Source: Epiperipatus broadwayi (Eukaryota > Onychophora > Udeonychophora > Euonychophora > Peripatidae). From it: 64,000 bases of DNA. A program made the position numbers and the translations under genes. Under the pieces are notes generated by a model. The model did no database searches and had not been told where the DNA came from. It saw nothing but the letters and a program-made list of their open reading frames with translations. The first letter of the stretch is position 1, and every line of letters starts with the position of its first letter. The stretch spans positions 2,790,001 to 2,854,000 of the forward strand of contig JAQFVV010000112.1 of NCBI GenBank assembly GCA_028023455.1. Reading direction: 5' to 3'. Below are positions 46,552 to 59,320 of this stretch, in pieces.

Positions 46552-46660
46552 ATAACAAGAAAATATGGACTGGACATTGGGAATTTTCCTGCTCTTTTAA
46601 GGCTTCAAAGAGGAATCAAGAAGCCTCCTTTTAATTAATGGAAAGCTCCTTTTGCAGGAT
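46552..46660 (-). repeat. Dispersed repeat family F, copy 3
   Basis: This is the reverse complement of the 42408-42529 block: AGCTGCAATAACAAGAAAATATGGACTGGA, TTTTAAGGCTTCAAAGAGGAATCAA. It lies about 100 bases from a family-A MITE, in mirror arrangement to the 42.4-42.7 kb pair. Confidence 0.7.
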
Positions 46661-48711
46661 AAACTTTACAATTATCTATAAAATAAATATTAGTAGATGT
46701 AACCTCCAATCACAATTATTGAAACAACAAATGTTTCAAGCACTTAGTTTGCATATATTTAGATGTTCGATTTTGAATTCAAAATTTTAATTAATAAGAA
46801 ATGAGTTTCATATGCACCTGAATTGTTAAAAAATTTTAGGCTGATTTACGAAGACTGTTGTGTTGATTACTGATGCTTTAATATTAAGTTGTCAATTTAT
46901 GATGAAAGGTTTCTATGTTTACATAGGTAATTGACAACACTCTAGCCAGTTGGTTACTGACATTAATTTTGATGTACATATATCCTATACAGTGATTGGT
47001 CAATTTTTAATGTGGTGTAGTAATCTACTAATGAATGTTTTACGCCTTGCAATTAGAGCTTACAACTGTGCAAATGTATTTAAGTGTATTTCTCTGTGCA
47101 GTTATTTATTTAATGATAAAAGGTGGACTACCATCATTCCGAATATCTCTAATTCAAAAATTTTATTAGTTGTACACAATTTTAATTACTGCTATTCTGT
47201 GCTGATAAAATATATCCATACTGTAGATTTCAAAATGTATTATTATTAATAAAATAAATGTATGCCGTTGTACAAAAAGGATATTAATATATATAAATAC
47301 TATAAATAATAAAATTTATAAACCCAAAATCTCCTGAAAATTTAAGTAAATATTTAAATTTTCAGCAGGTTTAGAAGGGGAAAATTTCACAAATGTAAAA
47401 AGGCCCTGGGACCAGACATTTCAGATTAATAATACTCTGTATACAGTGTCCCAATAAAAAGGTGACTGGTTTTCTCTCCAAACTGCTTGCAGTGCATATA
47501 TGGATCACTAATTAGAACATGAAATATGACAGCATGTTTTATATCTTAACTCATGCGAGAACTATATACTTTTTCTTTAATTGGATAAAACTGCTATAGA
47601 AATATTTGAAATGACTCAAATTGTGTTCAGCAGTGTAGCTATGAATTGCAAGAATATTTTCTAATGGTAAAGAAGATTTTGAGGTAATAGGGAGAGTAAT
47701 GAATACTACTTATGAAGATAAGAAATACATTATCTTACATCATGTCATAAATCATAACCAGGCATGCTAACATCTTAAAATTTTTATAAAAAATAGCTAA
47801 ACTATGTCACTACATAACACATGTCGTTATTCAGAGTTGGTATTGCAGGCATATTGGAGAGAAAACACCTGTTCATTTGGACATACTATCTATATGAATG
47901 GACATGTTTAGAAACTATCAGTGGTATTGCTGCAAAAATTTAAAAATTTACATATGATAGCAATTGATGCAAATAACAAGAACAGATTATGAATAATAGA
48001 CTGTAGTGATTTCCAATAATACACTGAAATAATGATAACAAATCATCAGACAAACAGCTTAAAACAGTATAATAGTAGTTTAGTGATTTAGCATTCTAAT
48101 CAGGGGAATAAGATGACTGTTAATGAAGGTCTGGCGGTATTAAGTGTATTGTATTGAAATAGTTTCAGATATATGTAACTGGCCAAGCAGGTTAACTCGA
48201 GTTCAAAGTCTGGCCTGGATTCAAAACCTAAAGCTGATTTAAATTTTAAGTTTTTAGATTAAGAGGTAAAACAGTTAAGAGAGAATACTTAATACATATC
48301 TGCATTTTTTCCAACTTTGGATCCAGATCTCATTTGTAAATGCAAAAACCAGAAACTGGTTTGAGATTGGGGATTTAAACACTAAATTTAGGGTTTGGTT
48401 ACTCAACATCACACTAGATGGCACTAGAAGAGCTGCTCTTGTATTATCATTGATAAAAGATTGTTTGTTTGTTGTATGAAAGTGAGAATAAATTGTAATT
48501 ACACAAGATAATAAACATCAAAATTGTAATTACAAGAGATTGATATAATTGAATTTGGAAAGATCGGGAATTGTTAACATTTAGAAAGTGCTTCGTTTGC
48601 CATTTTGAATATTGAATGTGTGTTAATGTAAGAATATTTTATAACTAAGTAGTATGTAATATTAGTTAGTTTTTTAGTAAATTTGATACTAAAAAAAAAT
48701 TTTTAATTTAA
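46661..48711. other. AT-rich stretch, no gene recognised
   Basis: The longest frame (99 codons, plus, 46950-47249) has no domain and ordinary AT-rich composition. I regard it as chance. No inverted repeats stood out. Confidence 0.4.
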
Positions 48712-49310
48712 GAAAGGGAGTGATTTATTTGAGAAAAAAGATAATGTTTTGGAGGCTTACGGTCGGAAAATACTTGGTTATCTATTGATCATCATTGAAA
48801 GAAAGTAAAGATTTTATCCTTCCATGCAAAGGGGTTTGAAGAGTAGGAGAGGGAGTATAAAGTCAAATATAGAGTAGATGACTTAGAAAATAATGAATAT
48901 GGATTGCATTTGTATTCCCAAAATACATACATAATGGTCAGAAAGAAATTAGGCATACTGTCATAGAGTGTACTGTATGTGATAAGGTTTATTACTTGAA
49001 ATGTTTAAATAAGACTAGGAAGGAAAAAGATAACATTTTGAAGGCCTACAGTTGAAAAAAAAACCACTTGGTTATCGATCGATCATCATTGAAAGAAAGT
49101 AAAGATTTTATCCCTCCATGCAAATGGATTGAAGAGTAGGAGAGAAAGTATAAAGTCAAGGTAACTTGGAAAATAATGAATATGGATTGCATTTGTATTC
49201 CAAAATGCATACATAATGGTCAAAAAGAAATTAAGCATACTGTGGTAGAGTGTACTGTATGTGGTAAGGTTTATCACTTGAAATGTTTAAATAAGACTAG
49301 GAAGGATGTA
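48712..49310 (+). repeat. Tandem duplication of the LINE 5' end (period about 0.28-0.29 kb)
   Basis: 48724-49013 and 49018-49310 are close copies: GATCATCATTGAAAGAAAGT, CATGCAAA.GG.TTGAAGAGTAGGAGAG, AATGAATATGGATTGCATTTGTATTCC, AAGGTTTAT.ACTTGAAATG. Each copy includes the leader and the first half of the PHD-finger coding part. Only the second copy continues into ORF1. It may be a repeated promoter unit as in some LINE 5' regions, or a simple later duplication. Confidence 0.88.
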
Positions 49311-50065
49311 ACAGGTTTATGGCTGTGTAAACAGTGTGTAAATATGATACAAGAGGTGAAAAAGTGGTTTTTAGGTGTAGATAGTTTAAGGAGAAAGTCA
49401 GGAGAAATGGAGCAAAATGTAATGAGGAAGATAGAATAGAGTATGGTTTTAGTGGAGTGACAGGAGATATAGTGGAAAAAATAATAATGAAAAGGAGATG
49501 GTTAGCCAAAAAATAAGTAAGATAGAGGAAGAGGTAAAGAATGTAGAAGCAAAATTAAAATCATTACAGACAAAATGTGAGCAGATGAAGGAATTATTGA
49601 GTAGTAATGATAAGGAAGAAGTAGTTAAAGAAATCAAAAAGGTGGTAGAGAATTTTATGGATGAAGCAGAGAAGGTAGACTATGAGACAGTTTTGATAGG
49701 AGATTCATTAATTAGAGAATGTGGAGATATAATTGCAAGGAAAAATAGAAACAAGTATGCAAAAGTATGTGTTACAGATAAAGTAAAAAAGTAAGAGAAT
49801 AGAGATGTGTATGTTGTGGTAGGGACTAATAATTTGTCAGAACCATCAGAGAGAGTAAATGGATGAGTATATATAATTGATTAGGAATTTGAGTAAGATT
49901 AAAGGCAGAGTAAGAATAGTTAAATTATTACTAAGATTTGACAAGACATATATGTTAGATAGAGCATGTTCTATAAATGAGAGATTGAAAAAATTGTATG
50001 AGAGAAATGGATGTCATGTTTGTGAATGTGTGGGATTTTTTTATTGGAAAGAGGGAGTTGTATAG
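49176..50065 (+). pseudogene. LINE ORF1: PHD finger, coiled coil, esterase-like domain
   Basis: The first frame (49176-49439) has a Cys/His pattern of the PHD type: C7/C11, C26 and C29 in ECTVCGKVYH, H34, C37, then C51 and C54 in WLCKQC. The second frame (49498-49794) has a charged coiled-coil stretch (residues 1-60) and VLIGDSLIREC (GDS at 68-70), the nucleophile block of SGNH esterases. VVVGTNNL follows after a stop near 49815. The third frame (49877-50065) has RIVKLLLRFDK and NGCHVCECVGF, as in CR1/L2 ORF1. Three frames mean at least two frameshifts. The protein would bind nucleic acid and possibly membranes. Confidence 0.82.
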
Positions 50066-50099
50066 TAAAGAATGATTGCACTTAGAAAAACAAAAAATG

Positions 50100-51276
50100 A
50101 AGTTTTAGGAGTTTTATTTATAAAGAATATAGTTCAGGGAATTTAAAAAGGGGTGGGGATTTAAATGGCAGTGTTATCAGAAAGATGAAGAATGGACAGG
50201 ATGTAAGAAGTAATCAAAGGGTAGTTGATTTAGATATAAATGCAGATGTGGAGAGGGAATGGGTCTATAAAATTAATGGTAAGCAAGTTATTTATAAATG
50301 TAATGGAGAAGAAGGAGTCAAAAGAATTTATAAAAGAGTATTTAGGAAAGAAGAAATTATTAAAATTGGGGTATTTGAATATGCAAGGTGGTAGAAGACC
50401 AAAAAATGGCTGGAATTAAACAAAGCAATTAAAAATGAGCTTGAGGGTATTAGTAGTAGTGGAAACACATCTAAGAGAAGAACATATTCTGGAAGATTTG
50501 GCATGGCAATGTATAAATGCAAAAGGAAAAAAAGGGATGGAGGTATAGAAGTTATGTCAAAAAGATGTTAAATGTCAAGCATTTGTGGTTTGAGATAAGG
50601 TTAGGAAGACAAGAATGGATGGTGGTTATAGTGTATATAGCCACTGGAGATAGTCAAACCATAATGGAGTGAAATAATAGCATATATGAATGCTTAGTTA
50701 AAGATATACAGAGTTTCAAAGAAAAGGGTTATAGGGGATAGGTATATTAAAGAAATTGATGATATAGGTAATAAGAATGGACAGCTTTTGAGGAGTTTTT
50801 GTCAGAAAGTGAATTTGAACATTGGAAATTTATCAATTATTTATGAAAGACAATACACATGGTGTAGAAATAATATATTCCACACAATAGATTATGTATT
50901 AGTAGCGAAAGGAAAAATGAATAAAATATAGAAAATTAAGGTGTTTGATAATGAAGAAAGAGTATGTAATAGTGATCATAACTTCGTTATAATAGAAATG
51001 ATTAATAATGTGATGAAAAGTAGCAATAAAAGTAGAAAGGATAGTGAAAGATGTGGATGGGGAATGAATGATAAGAATAAATTAGAAGAGTATAAAATAA
51101 AAGTTGAAGAAATCATGAAAGATTTGTTTGGGAATAAGTATAAGCACTGGTGTGGTGAAATTGAAAATGTGGCAAATAGGGTTTTAGGTGAGAATATTCA
51201 GAAGAATAAAAGTAATAGGAAAATGAGAGTTAGTAAAAGTGTAAAAGAGAGGAAACAAACATACAGAGAAATGTAA
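50100..51276 (+). pseudogene. LINE ORF2 endonuclease region, fragmented
   Basis: In changing frames the plus strand reads VLVVVETHLREEHIL (about 50450), NKNGQLLRSFCQKVNLNI, RQYTWCRNNIFHTIDYVL and CNSDHNFVIIEM (about 50970). These are the E, the YTW...IDYVL and the SDH blocks of an apurinic-type endonuclease. The open frame 50941-51276 contains the SDH block and a lysine-rich linker. The 5' part (50185-50394) is open for 69 codons but shows no recognised motif. The enzyme would nick target DNA to prime reverse transcription. Confidence 0.75.
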
Positions 51277-51699
51277 GTGTGCTATTAAGAACAAAGGAAG
51301 TGAAAAAGATGCTATTTCTAAATGGAAAAGTATTTAGAAAAAAAGAACTTGGCTAAAATAGATAATTATATAGAGAGAATGAAATTGGGTAGTAAATTGT
51401 TGTAAGATATTAGTAAAAGTGGAAGAGATGGGAGAAATACATTAAAAGAAGGAATATGGGGGGGGGGAGAAATAGTATTACTAGATGATGAGAGAATAAA
51501 GTGTAGTTCTAGAAAAGAATTAGAGATAATTTTAAATAAGTATGTAATGGATATAGAAAAGATGTTAGATATGAAGAACAGAGTGATAGCAAACATGAAA
51601 GCATATAGTAATGGGAGGTTTACAGAAAATGAACTGAATGAGACAGATAAGAAATTGAATAGTAAGATGACACAGAAGAGAGATTTTCTGAGTAGTTGA

Positions 51700-53570
51700 A
51701 GTAATACAAGAGTAAGGCTACTATTTAAAGGAAAGGGTAAGAATAATAGAAAGTTAAATGATTATAGACTGATAGTGGTAACATCAGTGCTATATAAAGT
51801 TGTTTTCTCATATATGGTGGCTGGAAGGGTTGCAAAATGGATGAAAGAAAATAATATAGTGGCAGAAATGAAAGGAGGTTTTCAATCAGGCATATATGAG
51901 ATAGTCTATTTGTAGTTACACAACTTATGGATATGAATAGGAATACAGGTAAACAGTTATATATGGTTTTTATAAATATAGAGAAGGTGTATGATAAAAT
52001 AATAGAAATAAGTTATGGGTAAGTTTAGTAAATTTAGGAATGGATGTAACTTTATCGGATATTATTAAGAAATAGTAAATTTGGGAATGGATGGGGCTTT
52101 ATTGGATATTATTAAGAAATTATATTAAAATAATTACTATATGCATCAATTAGGGAATATAAAATCAGTTAAAGTTAAAAATGGGGTGGGACTAAGGCAA
52201 GGATCCCCTATGTCACATATTTTATTTTTGTTGCATTTGAGAGAAATGGAGAGAGCATAGAAAGACTAAGAAGAGGGGTACAAATACCATTAATAGGTAG
52301 CAAGGGAGTATATACATTGTCAGGTCATTTGCAGATGATGTCTTTTTGTGTGCAGAAAGAAGAGAAGATATGAAAGTTATGCTGAGATCATGCACAAAGA
52401 TGGGTAAAGAGATGTGAATTAAATTTAGTGAAGGAAAATCAAAATAATGATGATTAATACTGGGAAAAGGAAAGACAAATTTTTTTTATTGGGGAATATA
52501 AAGTTAAGTGTGGTGAATAGATATAACTATTTGGGAATCATCTTAAGTAATCAGAGAAATTATTTGGATGAATGGAAGGAAAAAATTGATAAATGAAGCA
52601 AAGAAAAGAAAGAGACTGATAAAGATTACCTGTGTTCTCTTATAATAAATATGATGTAGCTAGAATTGTATGGAAGGGAGTGGCAGTAGCAGGGCTAACA
52701 TATGGTAATGATGTGCTATGTGTTAGTAAAGGGATATTAGATTACTTAGAAAAAGTACAAAGAAAAGTAAGAAGACATGCATTGGATGCAGGTGCATGGA
52801 TGGCAAAGAAGGCAATCTAAGCAGAAATAGGATGGTCAAGTTTTTATATGAGAGATGCAATAGGCAAAATAAAAATATTCGGTAAATTGTAGTTTATGGA
52901 TAATAAAACAATAGCCAAAGTAGTATTTAATTGAGTTATGAATAAAGGGCAGGTAACAAGATGGGTGAGAAAGGTAATGCAGTATGCAGAAGATTTGGAT
53001 AAAGAATTTATGACAGTATACTTGTAGAAAAGATGGGATGATTGTGTTAAAAGAATTGTTGAGTGTTATAGTGTTAAGGAATGAGATAGAAGAATAGATG
53101 CATTAATAGAGAATAGGGAGATGGATAACTAGTATAGAGAGTAAAAAGAGTTTAAATATATATAGAAGTAAATGAAACATTGGGTGCAAGTTAATTTATG
53201 ATAATAGCAAGGAAAGTAGTTTACTGTTTAAGGCTCGAACAGATCTTTAGCAACAAGGGAATATACACATAAATGGAAAAATATGGATGATTTAGTCTGC
53301 AAGTTGTGTAAGGAAGGCATAGAAAATATTAGGGATCTGTTAATTGAATGTAAATTCCTGAAAGCAGAAAGGGTACAAATAATGTAGTTGTGGAAGAATA
53401 AAAATAAAGTGATTATACATAAAGTGAGTTATTGGTTTTTTGTGCTGGGTTCGGGGAAAGATAAAGGGGATTTAGATATAAAGGCCATAGAGTTGATGTG
53501 GAAATGGGATGGAGCAGGATAGAAAAGAAATATGGAAAAACTTAAGGTAGGGAAAAGAAAGGGAAGTTAA
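51700..53570 (+). pseudogene. LINE ORF2 reverse transcriptase and C-terminal zinc finger
   Basis: RT blocks follow in order: LFKGKGKNNRKLNDYR, VVTSVLYKVV, QLYMVFINIEKVYDK, VGLRQGSPMS, SFADDVFLCAERRED (FADD at 52328-52339) and RYNYLGIILSNQ. Then KVQRKVRRHALDAGAWMAKKA and EIGWSSFYMRDAIGK, the usual region after RT in these LINEs. Last is CKLCKEGIENIRDLLIECKFL, a C-x2-C...C finger. The catalytic FADD is intact, but stops and frameshifts are frequent. A 46-bp tandem duplication at 52028-52119 (AGTAAATTTAGGAATGGATG) shifts the frame inside the fingers-palm region. Confidence 0.83.
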
Positions 53571-53650
53571 AGTGGCTAATAGGATTTTCTGGGCCTGACT
53601 GCATCACATCACATTATGTCTTGAAAGATAAAACTTTCTTAAAGATGAAT

Positions 53651-54214
53651 GATGATGTTAGATGATTTTCATTTATTACAAAAATAAAAAAAGGAAGGTT
53701 TATAATAAATTTTTATAAGGATTAATTGAAGAAATGGATTCCTCTATTCAAGAAGTTAATTTAATATCTGATGATGATGAATAAGGTTGTATTTGAACTT
53801 TTACTGTTTCTGCAAAGATTTTGTTGTGAATTGAGTATGTTAAAAAAATTTGATAATAGTGTGAGATCTTATTTTATCAATCAGGCAAATGAGGTTTTCA
53901 TCTCCAAAACAGAATTGAAGTTGTAAACTGCTAAAACAACTTACTATTTTATTTACAATAACCAATAATTAAAAACAGGAAAATGTGTATTAAAATCTCT
54001 GCCCAAAGTTTAGTCAATAGACTCTTGGGATTAATTTAGTGGTACACTTTATTAATGCTATGCTATGGCAGTTCACCACTTTATGTAGTTAGAAGGGATT
54101 TGAACTCAGACTTTCAAATTTTTTACTGCTATCCACTCCATCACTTGACCACATTAAATAATCTCCAATATATTGGTGTTTTCCTGAAGGTTTGTGATGA
54201 TGGTGTTCTAGTTG
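53651..54214. other. AT-rich stretch with a tRNA-like scrap
   Basis: GGGATTTGAACTCAGACT near 54097 resembles a B box on the minus strand, followed by TATCCACTCCATCACTTGACC. It may be an old SINE head abutting the palindrome downstream. Confidence 0.4.
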
Positions 54215-54475
54215 TATTTTTATATTGGACTATTTCCATCATCTAATATGTGTATTTAATGTCTTTAGAAAAATTTAACTTTATTTTAAACATTCCAAAT
54301 ACATTCAACTGTTATTAATATGACATCAAATCTCTCGAAACATTGTGCATATACTAACCTGTTTGATATGCTATTACTAACAGTTGAATGTATTTTTAAT
54401 ATTTAAAATAAAGTTAATTTTTTCTAAAAACATTCAATACACATATTAGATGATGGAAATAGTCAATACAATTTC
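54215..54475. mobile_element. Palindromic MITE (about 260 bp)
   Basis: The arms pair over about 105 bases: GACTATTTCCATCATCTAAT, TTAACTTTATTTTAAA and AATACATTCAACTGTTA appear on the left and, inverted, on the right. The loop is near 54330-54355. No coding content. Confidence 0.82.
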
Positions 54476-54743
54476 CAATATTTATTTGTATTTCATGCTA
54501 TTTAAATAGGAAACTTTAATGAATAAGAGCATAATCAAATCTATTATTTCTTTGAAGTCCATAAGAAATATGAGTGCTGGAAGTGGCAGCTGGAACTGTG
54601 GTCATGGACCTTGAGCTCCAGAATCTGCCATTGCAGCAAGACCTTGGGCTTCAATGTCCTCCATTCTACCATTACTTGTAGTTAACCATGCAAGGCATCA
54701 ACTTTAACAAATTCTAACATTTATACTTACTCGTAAGAAATTA

Positions 54744-54941
54744 AAGCCTTTATAGCAGCATAATTTCCACCATCTCTATACCACTTACTATAAGCTTTAG
54801 TAAATAATAATAGTTACCATAAACCTAAACTAGTATACTATCCTATCCAATATTCCCAGACTGGTTTCAAGCTTATGGACCTATTAAAGTTTACAGTAAG
54901 TCTTATAAAGATGGTGGAAAATTAGACTGCTATAATAGCAA
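54744..54941. mobile_element. MITE with about 55-bp inverted repeats, family A relative
   Basis: TTTATAGCAGCATAATTTTCC-like left end and its inverse on the right (GGAAAATTAGACTGCTATAA) bound the element. The core CCAATATTCCCAGACTGGTTT matches the core of family A at 60980 and 42640. Confidence 0.75.
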
Positions 54942-57900
54942 TATGGCAGCTAAAGTCATGTGATGGAGTCAGGTGATATTTTATTGCTTTATTAAATTAA
55001 ATCCTTTATAATATTAAGATACAATTGTTTTCAACACTCTTAACAATCCTTATTAATCCATTGATTTTGTTTATCGTATTTTTGTGTTAATAAGATCAAA
55101 GCAAAAGATAAGTCGAGATACATTGTATCTTTTTTTATGTGATAACTAGATAAAAGCCAAAAGATATGGCAGAGATAAATGTTATCTGATTAGTTGATAT
55201 CCCCTACAAGTGTTACTATGTGCGCGTATGTGTATATACGTTTGCATATTAATATATTTTAAAAATTCTGATGTTAAAAATAGAAATTCTGTTGGCAGAA
55301 ATTATACAGATTATACTTATTTAAAGTTTTTCTGAAAGAAGTGATAATTTGATAAGAAGTCATTAACCTGTTCTTTCAATTTTCGTGAATTTGTCAAAAA
55401 GAATGGGGTTGGAAGTTAATTGAATTCGGTTTTATTTGTAAACAGCGGACTAAGATGAATATTTACTAAATATTACGCGTTTTTACACACATTTATATTG
55501 ACATATATATATATATGTAAAACATAAAAAAAGTCTTTAAAAATCCACTTCAGGCTAGAGGCCTCTCATATAGACTCAGTTAAGAAGATAAACAATACTT
55601 ACCAAGCTTACCAATTGATAAGTAATGAGTTTTTCGATTTAGATTTTTCCTACATCTAAGAATATCTAGATACCCATTTATCAACCAATATTGAATAGTT
55701 CTCTGAGTTGGCTAAGACATAGCTATCTCAAAATCAAAATCTTAAATCTGTTAAAAAATTTCCAATGTTATTCAACCCAGATTCGAATACAGTTCCTAGG
55801 CATGCCAGGTGAATGCATTTTTTGCTGCAATATGATATGAAATAATTTGAGTTTTGGGTTGTATAACTTGAAGTAATCAGGAAAAGTCTAAATTAGAAAA
55901 GGTGGATTAAGTGTGGGCAAGGTATTTACATTCATGCATGAAAGATACATTGTAGGTTTAACATCTGTAGGTTTATGACATCTCTTAAACTATTTAATAA
56001 TATCCAGTTTATATTTAACTTAAAGAGTGCATGTCTCTCTTGCGGACTGAAATTAGATTATGAAGTCATAAAAATCTTTATTCTATTCTTATTTGGATCT
56101 TTTTGCATATCAGATTATAGAAGTTATACATTCTGGGAACCTTTGATTAACTATCTTTTTTTTTACTAATGGAAATATGTATAAAATCAATGATTCTTTG
56201 AGCTTCGTCAAGGGCCACTGGACAATTAGTGCTCATGTGCTGTACATACACCACACACTCTAGAATGCTTTATTGCTCAGGAATTCATAAGATGTCAAGC
56301 ATTGGAAATGATATAATGATATATATATATATAAACCATGATCCATAAATTTTGAGTTCCAGAGCATTGGAAATAACATAGATAGATCATGATCCATAAA
56401 CCTTGAGTTCCAGGACTATCACTCAATTACTGTACAAATCATGGAGGTGCACATTATATAAAAGAACTCCTCATTAACAATAATTAGATACCTATTTACT
56501 TTTTGGATTTTTAATTGAATACCTGTAAAGGATTTACAACTTGTAAATGTATTCAGATAATTTAAAAAGATTTACATTGAATTGATCCTAAGTCATGGCT
56601 GTGATATGTGGACATTCCACGAGACTTTTATAAATATGTTTAGTACTATAAATAAACAATTATATAGGTATTAAATATATACACAGTTTTAAATTTATGT
56701 TATTGATTTAATTGTTTTTATTTTCAATATACGATTTGATTTTTTGGTTTTTATTACTATTTTCTAACATAAACAAACAATACAAACACACTTTTTTATA
56801 CCCTTTATACAATGAAAATATAATATTTTATTACTCCAAGTTTCTAAAAACAATTGGAAGTTTTGATTGTTCAACAATCTTTCAAAACTGTAGCATACTT
56901 GATGTATACGAGTCAAAATAAGAAAGTATTCATTGGTCACTGATATTAGAGACCAAAACATAATTATCTTAATTGCTGAATAATTAAAAGCCAAATCTTC
57001 GCAGGAGTTATGTTAACATGTTTAATTGAAATCACAGGGCAGTAAAATGCACATTATTAATTCAAATCTCTAATTCCTGAATTTTTTTGATTTGTGAATT
57101 TTTTGGATTTCAACAAGAATTCTTTTCCTTCATTATAAACCTAAACTTTGCTGAAAATAAATATTATTTTTACTGAAAATGCATGACCAGAGATTTGTTC
57201 CTTCTTTATAATATTACATACGTAGTCTGCACTATATAAGTAATACACTATTTATAACAGTAAATCCAAAATTTACTACATATTTCTAATTGCTGATGAT
57301 TAAAAATGAGATTCTAGCTCCTTCCTGCTACAGACTGAATAAGTTTATACAATTCATTTAATAATTTATATCTCAGGTATACAATAGATTGAAGCCCTGA
57401 TTTAATTATGGTAAATATAAGCATCCCCTTATGCTTTTTAAACCAATGCTCATGAGTGAGTGCATATAAATTTGTAAAAGCGCATGACTGGAGGTTTGTT
57501 CATTTTTTAAAATATCTATAGTTTTGTATATATTGAAATATTTGCTGCAATTCATATTAATGTAATCACTTTAAAGTATAGAATATGCTTACATTTATAT
57601 ATAACAGTAATTAAAACAAATCAAAAAAATTCTTAGTAATTTTATATACGTAATAGAAGTTGTCGAATTAGAAGTATTTAGATTAATGGCGGTCTACTAA
57701 TATGTATGTGTTTATATATATTAAGATAATAAAACTGATTTTACTCAAAAGTAGATTGGTTTATAAATATAAATCATATGAAAGCAACTCATGCTTATCA
57801 ACATCAAGAATCCTCAATTTGCCATCAGAACAAATTTTTTCTTATAAATAAAAGGTTGGTTTGACAGCAGATTGATTCTTGGATGGTAATATGGGTGTGC

Positions 57901-58144
57901 TGCTTTACATGATATATACATAATACTATGACACTCTGTCTTTATTAATAATATGAAAAACATTAGTATATAATATTAACATCGTTAAAAAATATGAAGC
58001 AGCCTGCCTTGAGGCAAGAAACGCCTTCCCCCTCAGCCTCTTAGAGAGAAACAATAAAGTAAGTTTATTGATATTATTTTAGCATATTAATAAAAAAAGG
58101 GATTTCATAACATGCAAACACAAATTTTCATCAAATTTACTTTA
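54942..58144. other. AT-rich stretch, no gene recognised
   Basis: TCTAGATACCCATTTATCAACCAATATTG near 55660 is an inverted copy of the SINE body motif. AGATTCGAATACAGTTCC near 55790 and a short repeat of CATGATCCATAAA..TTGAGTTCCAG at 56336 and 56389 are also visible. Short frames only; none shows a domain. Confidence 0.4.
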
Positions 58145-59320
58145 CATTATGTATATATAAATTTATAGAAAACAGTCATCACTTAGACAATCTCATTATC
58201 AATCAACAATCTCAATCTGTTACCAAGGCAACCTCCTTTAACAATAAAGGTGGAGCCCACTTACTTATAGTACAATATATTTATATAGACAGTAAAAATT
58301 GCAACTTGACCGCAGCGTCTGAAATTATTGATACAAAAAGTTTGAATGAGCCTCCTTTAATAGGTAAATATAATCTGTTCTGAATGCAGACTAACAAATA
58401 GTCAATTATAACATTAAAACTGCAATTATAACTTTCAAATTGCACTCCAACAATGTATTACTTAAATAATAAGTAAATACTTTAGAGACAGGCTTTAATC
58501 TATATCATACGCACCTTGAATGTTTATAATAGTCAACCAATATCTTTATTTGCTGATAGAGGAACCTCTCAAACCTCGACATAAGATAGCAACTTTTATA
58601 AAGATTCAAGGTGCATATGATATAGGTTAAAGGCTGTCTCTAAAGTATTTACATATAACTCCTGTGTATTTAATAAATAATTACAACTTTACAGTAGTTT
58701 ATATATTTTCAGTATAAAGATCGTAATTTTAACTAGTAAATCACAAGATTTCATAAAGGTTAATTTGTAAAGGAAATAGTGGACTTAAACAATGAAGAGA
58801 AGAACAGCTTCATGCTCCCAAATTAAGATACTTCAGATTGGCCTGTATAAGTGGAAAGTTAGGTTAAAGATAATATGACCACTCTTATCTTTATAAAAGT
58901 CGCTATCTTGTTTTGAGGTTTGAGAAGTCCCTCTATCAACAAATAAAGATATTGTTTGATTACTATAAACATTCAAGGTGCATATAATATAGGTTAAAGC
59001 CTGTTGCTAAAGTATTTTCATATACTTCCAGTGCATTTAATAAATAATTACAACTTTAAATAATAAGTGCAATAATGCTCAAGGGTAGGTAGGATTATAA
59101 GTAAATTCATAGAAATCAGTTAACACTTAGACAATCCCAATATCAATTACAGCCAACTATCTCAATCTGTTGTCAAGGCAACCTTTTAGCAGTAAAGGTG
59201 GTACCACCTTTATTTATGGTCTAATATATTTATATAGACACTAAAGATTACAACTTGACAGTAGAGACTGAAATTATTGATAGAAAGAAGTTTGAATAAA
59301 CCTTTTTAAATAAATATGGA
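58145..59320. repeat. Composite of families R and Q
   Basis: 58145-58375 and 59085-59320 are direct repeats (CACTTAGACAATC, CTCAATCTGTT..CAAGGCAACC, GGTGG, TTTATATAGACA, CTGAAATTATTGATA). Between them lies a palindrome at about 58465-58665 (CTTTAGAGACAGGCTTTAA and its inverse). A family Q piece at 58795-59010 is related to 38.8-39.5 kb. The arrangement, direct repeats around palindromic cores, suggests one composite non-autonomous transposon or nested insertions. Confidence 0.7.

Larger units (their letters stand above)
48712..53650 (+). mobile_element. CR1/L2-type LINE, nearly full length, dead
   Basis: A 4.9-kb plus-strand element holds a 5' region, ORF1 with a PHD-type zinc finger, a coiled coil and an SGNH-esterase-like domain, and ORF2 with endonuclease, RT and a C-terminal C2HC finger. 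This architecture is known from CR1 and L2 relatives. The composition is purine-rich on the sense strand and unlike the flanks. Many stops and frameshifts make it inactive. The 5' end is duplicated (48712-49310). The 3' end is placed near the GATGAATGATGATG run at 53640, with no clear target duplication. Confidence 0.85.

Noticed and set aside
46950-47249. 99-codon open frame on the plus strand
   Set aside because: No recognisable motif, no splice context and no repeat kinship. Its length is within chance for this composition.
49297-49637. Serine/leucine-rich frames antisense to LINE ORF1
   Set aside because: They are produced by the purine-rich sense strand of the LINE and have no independent support.
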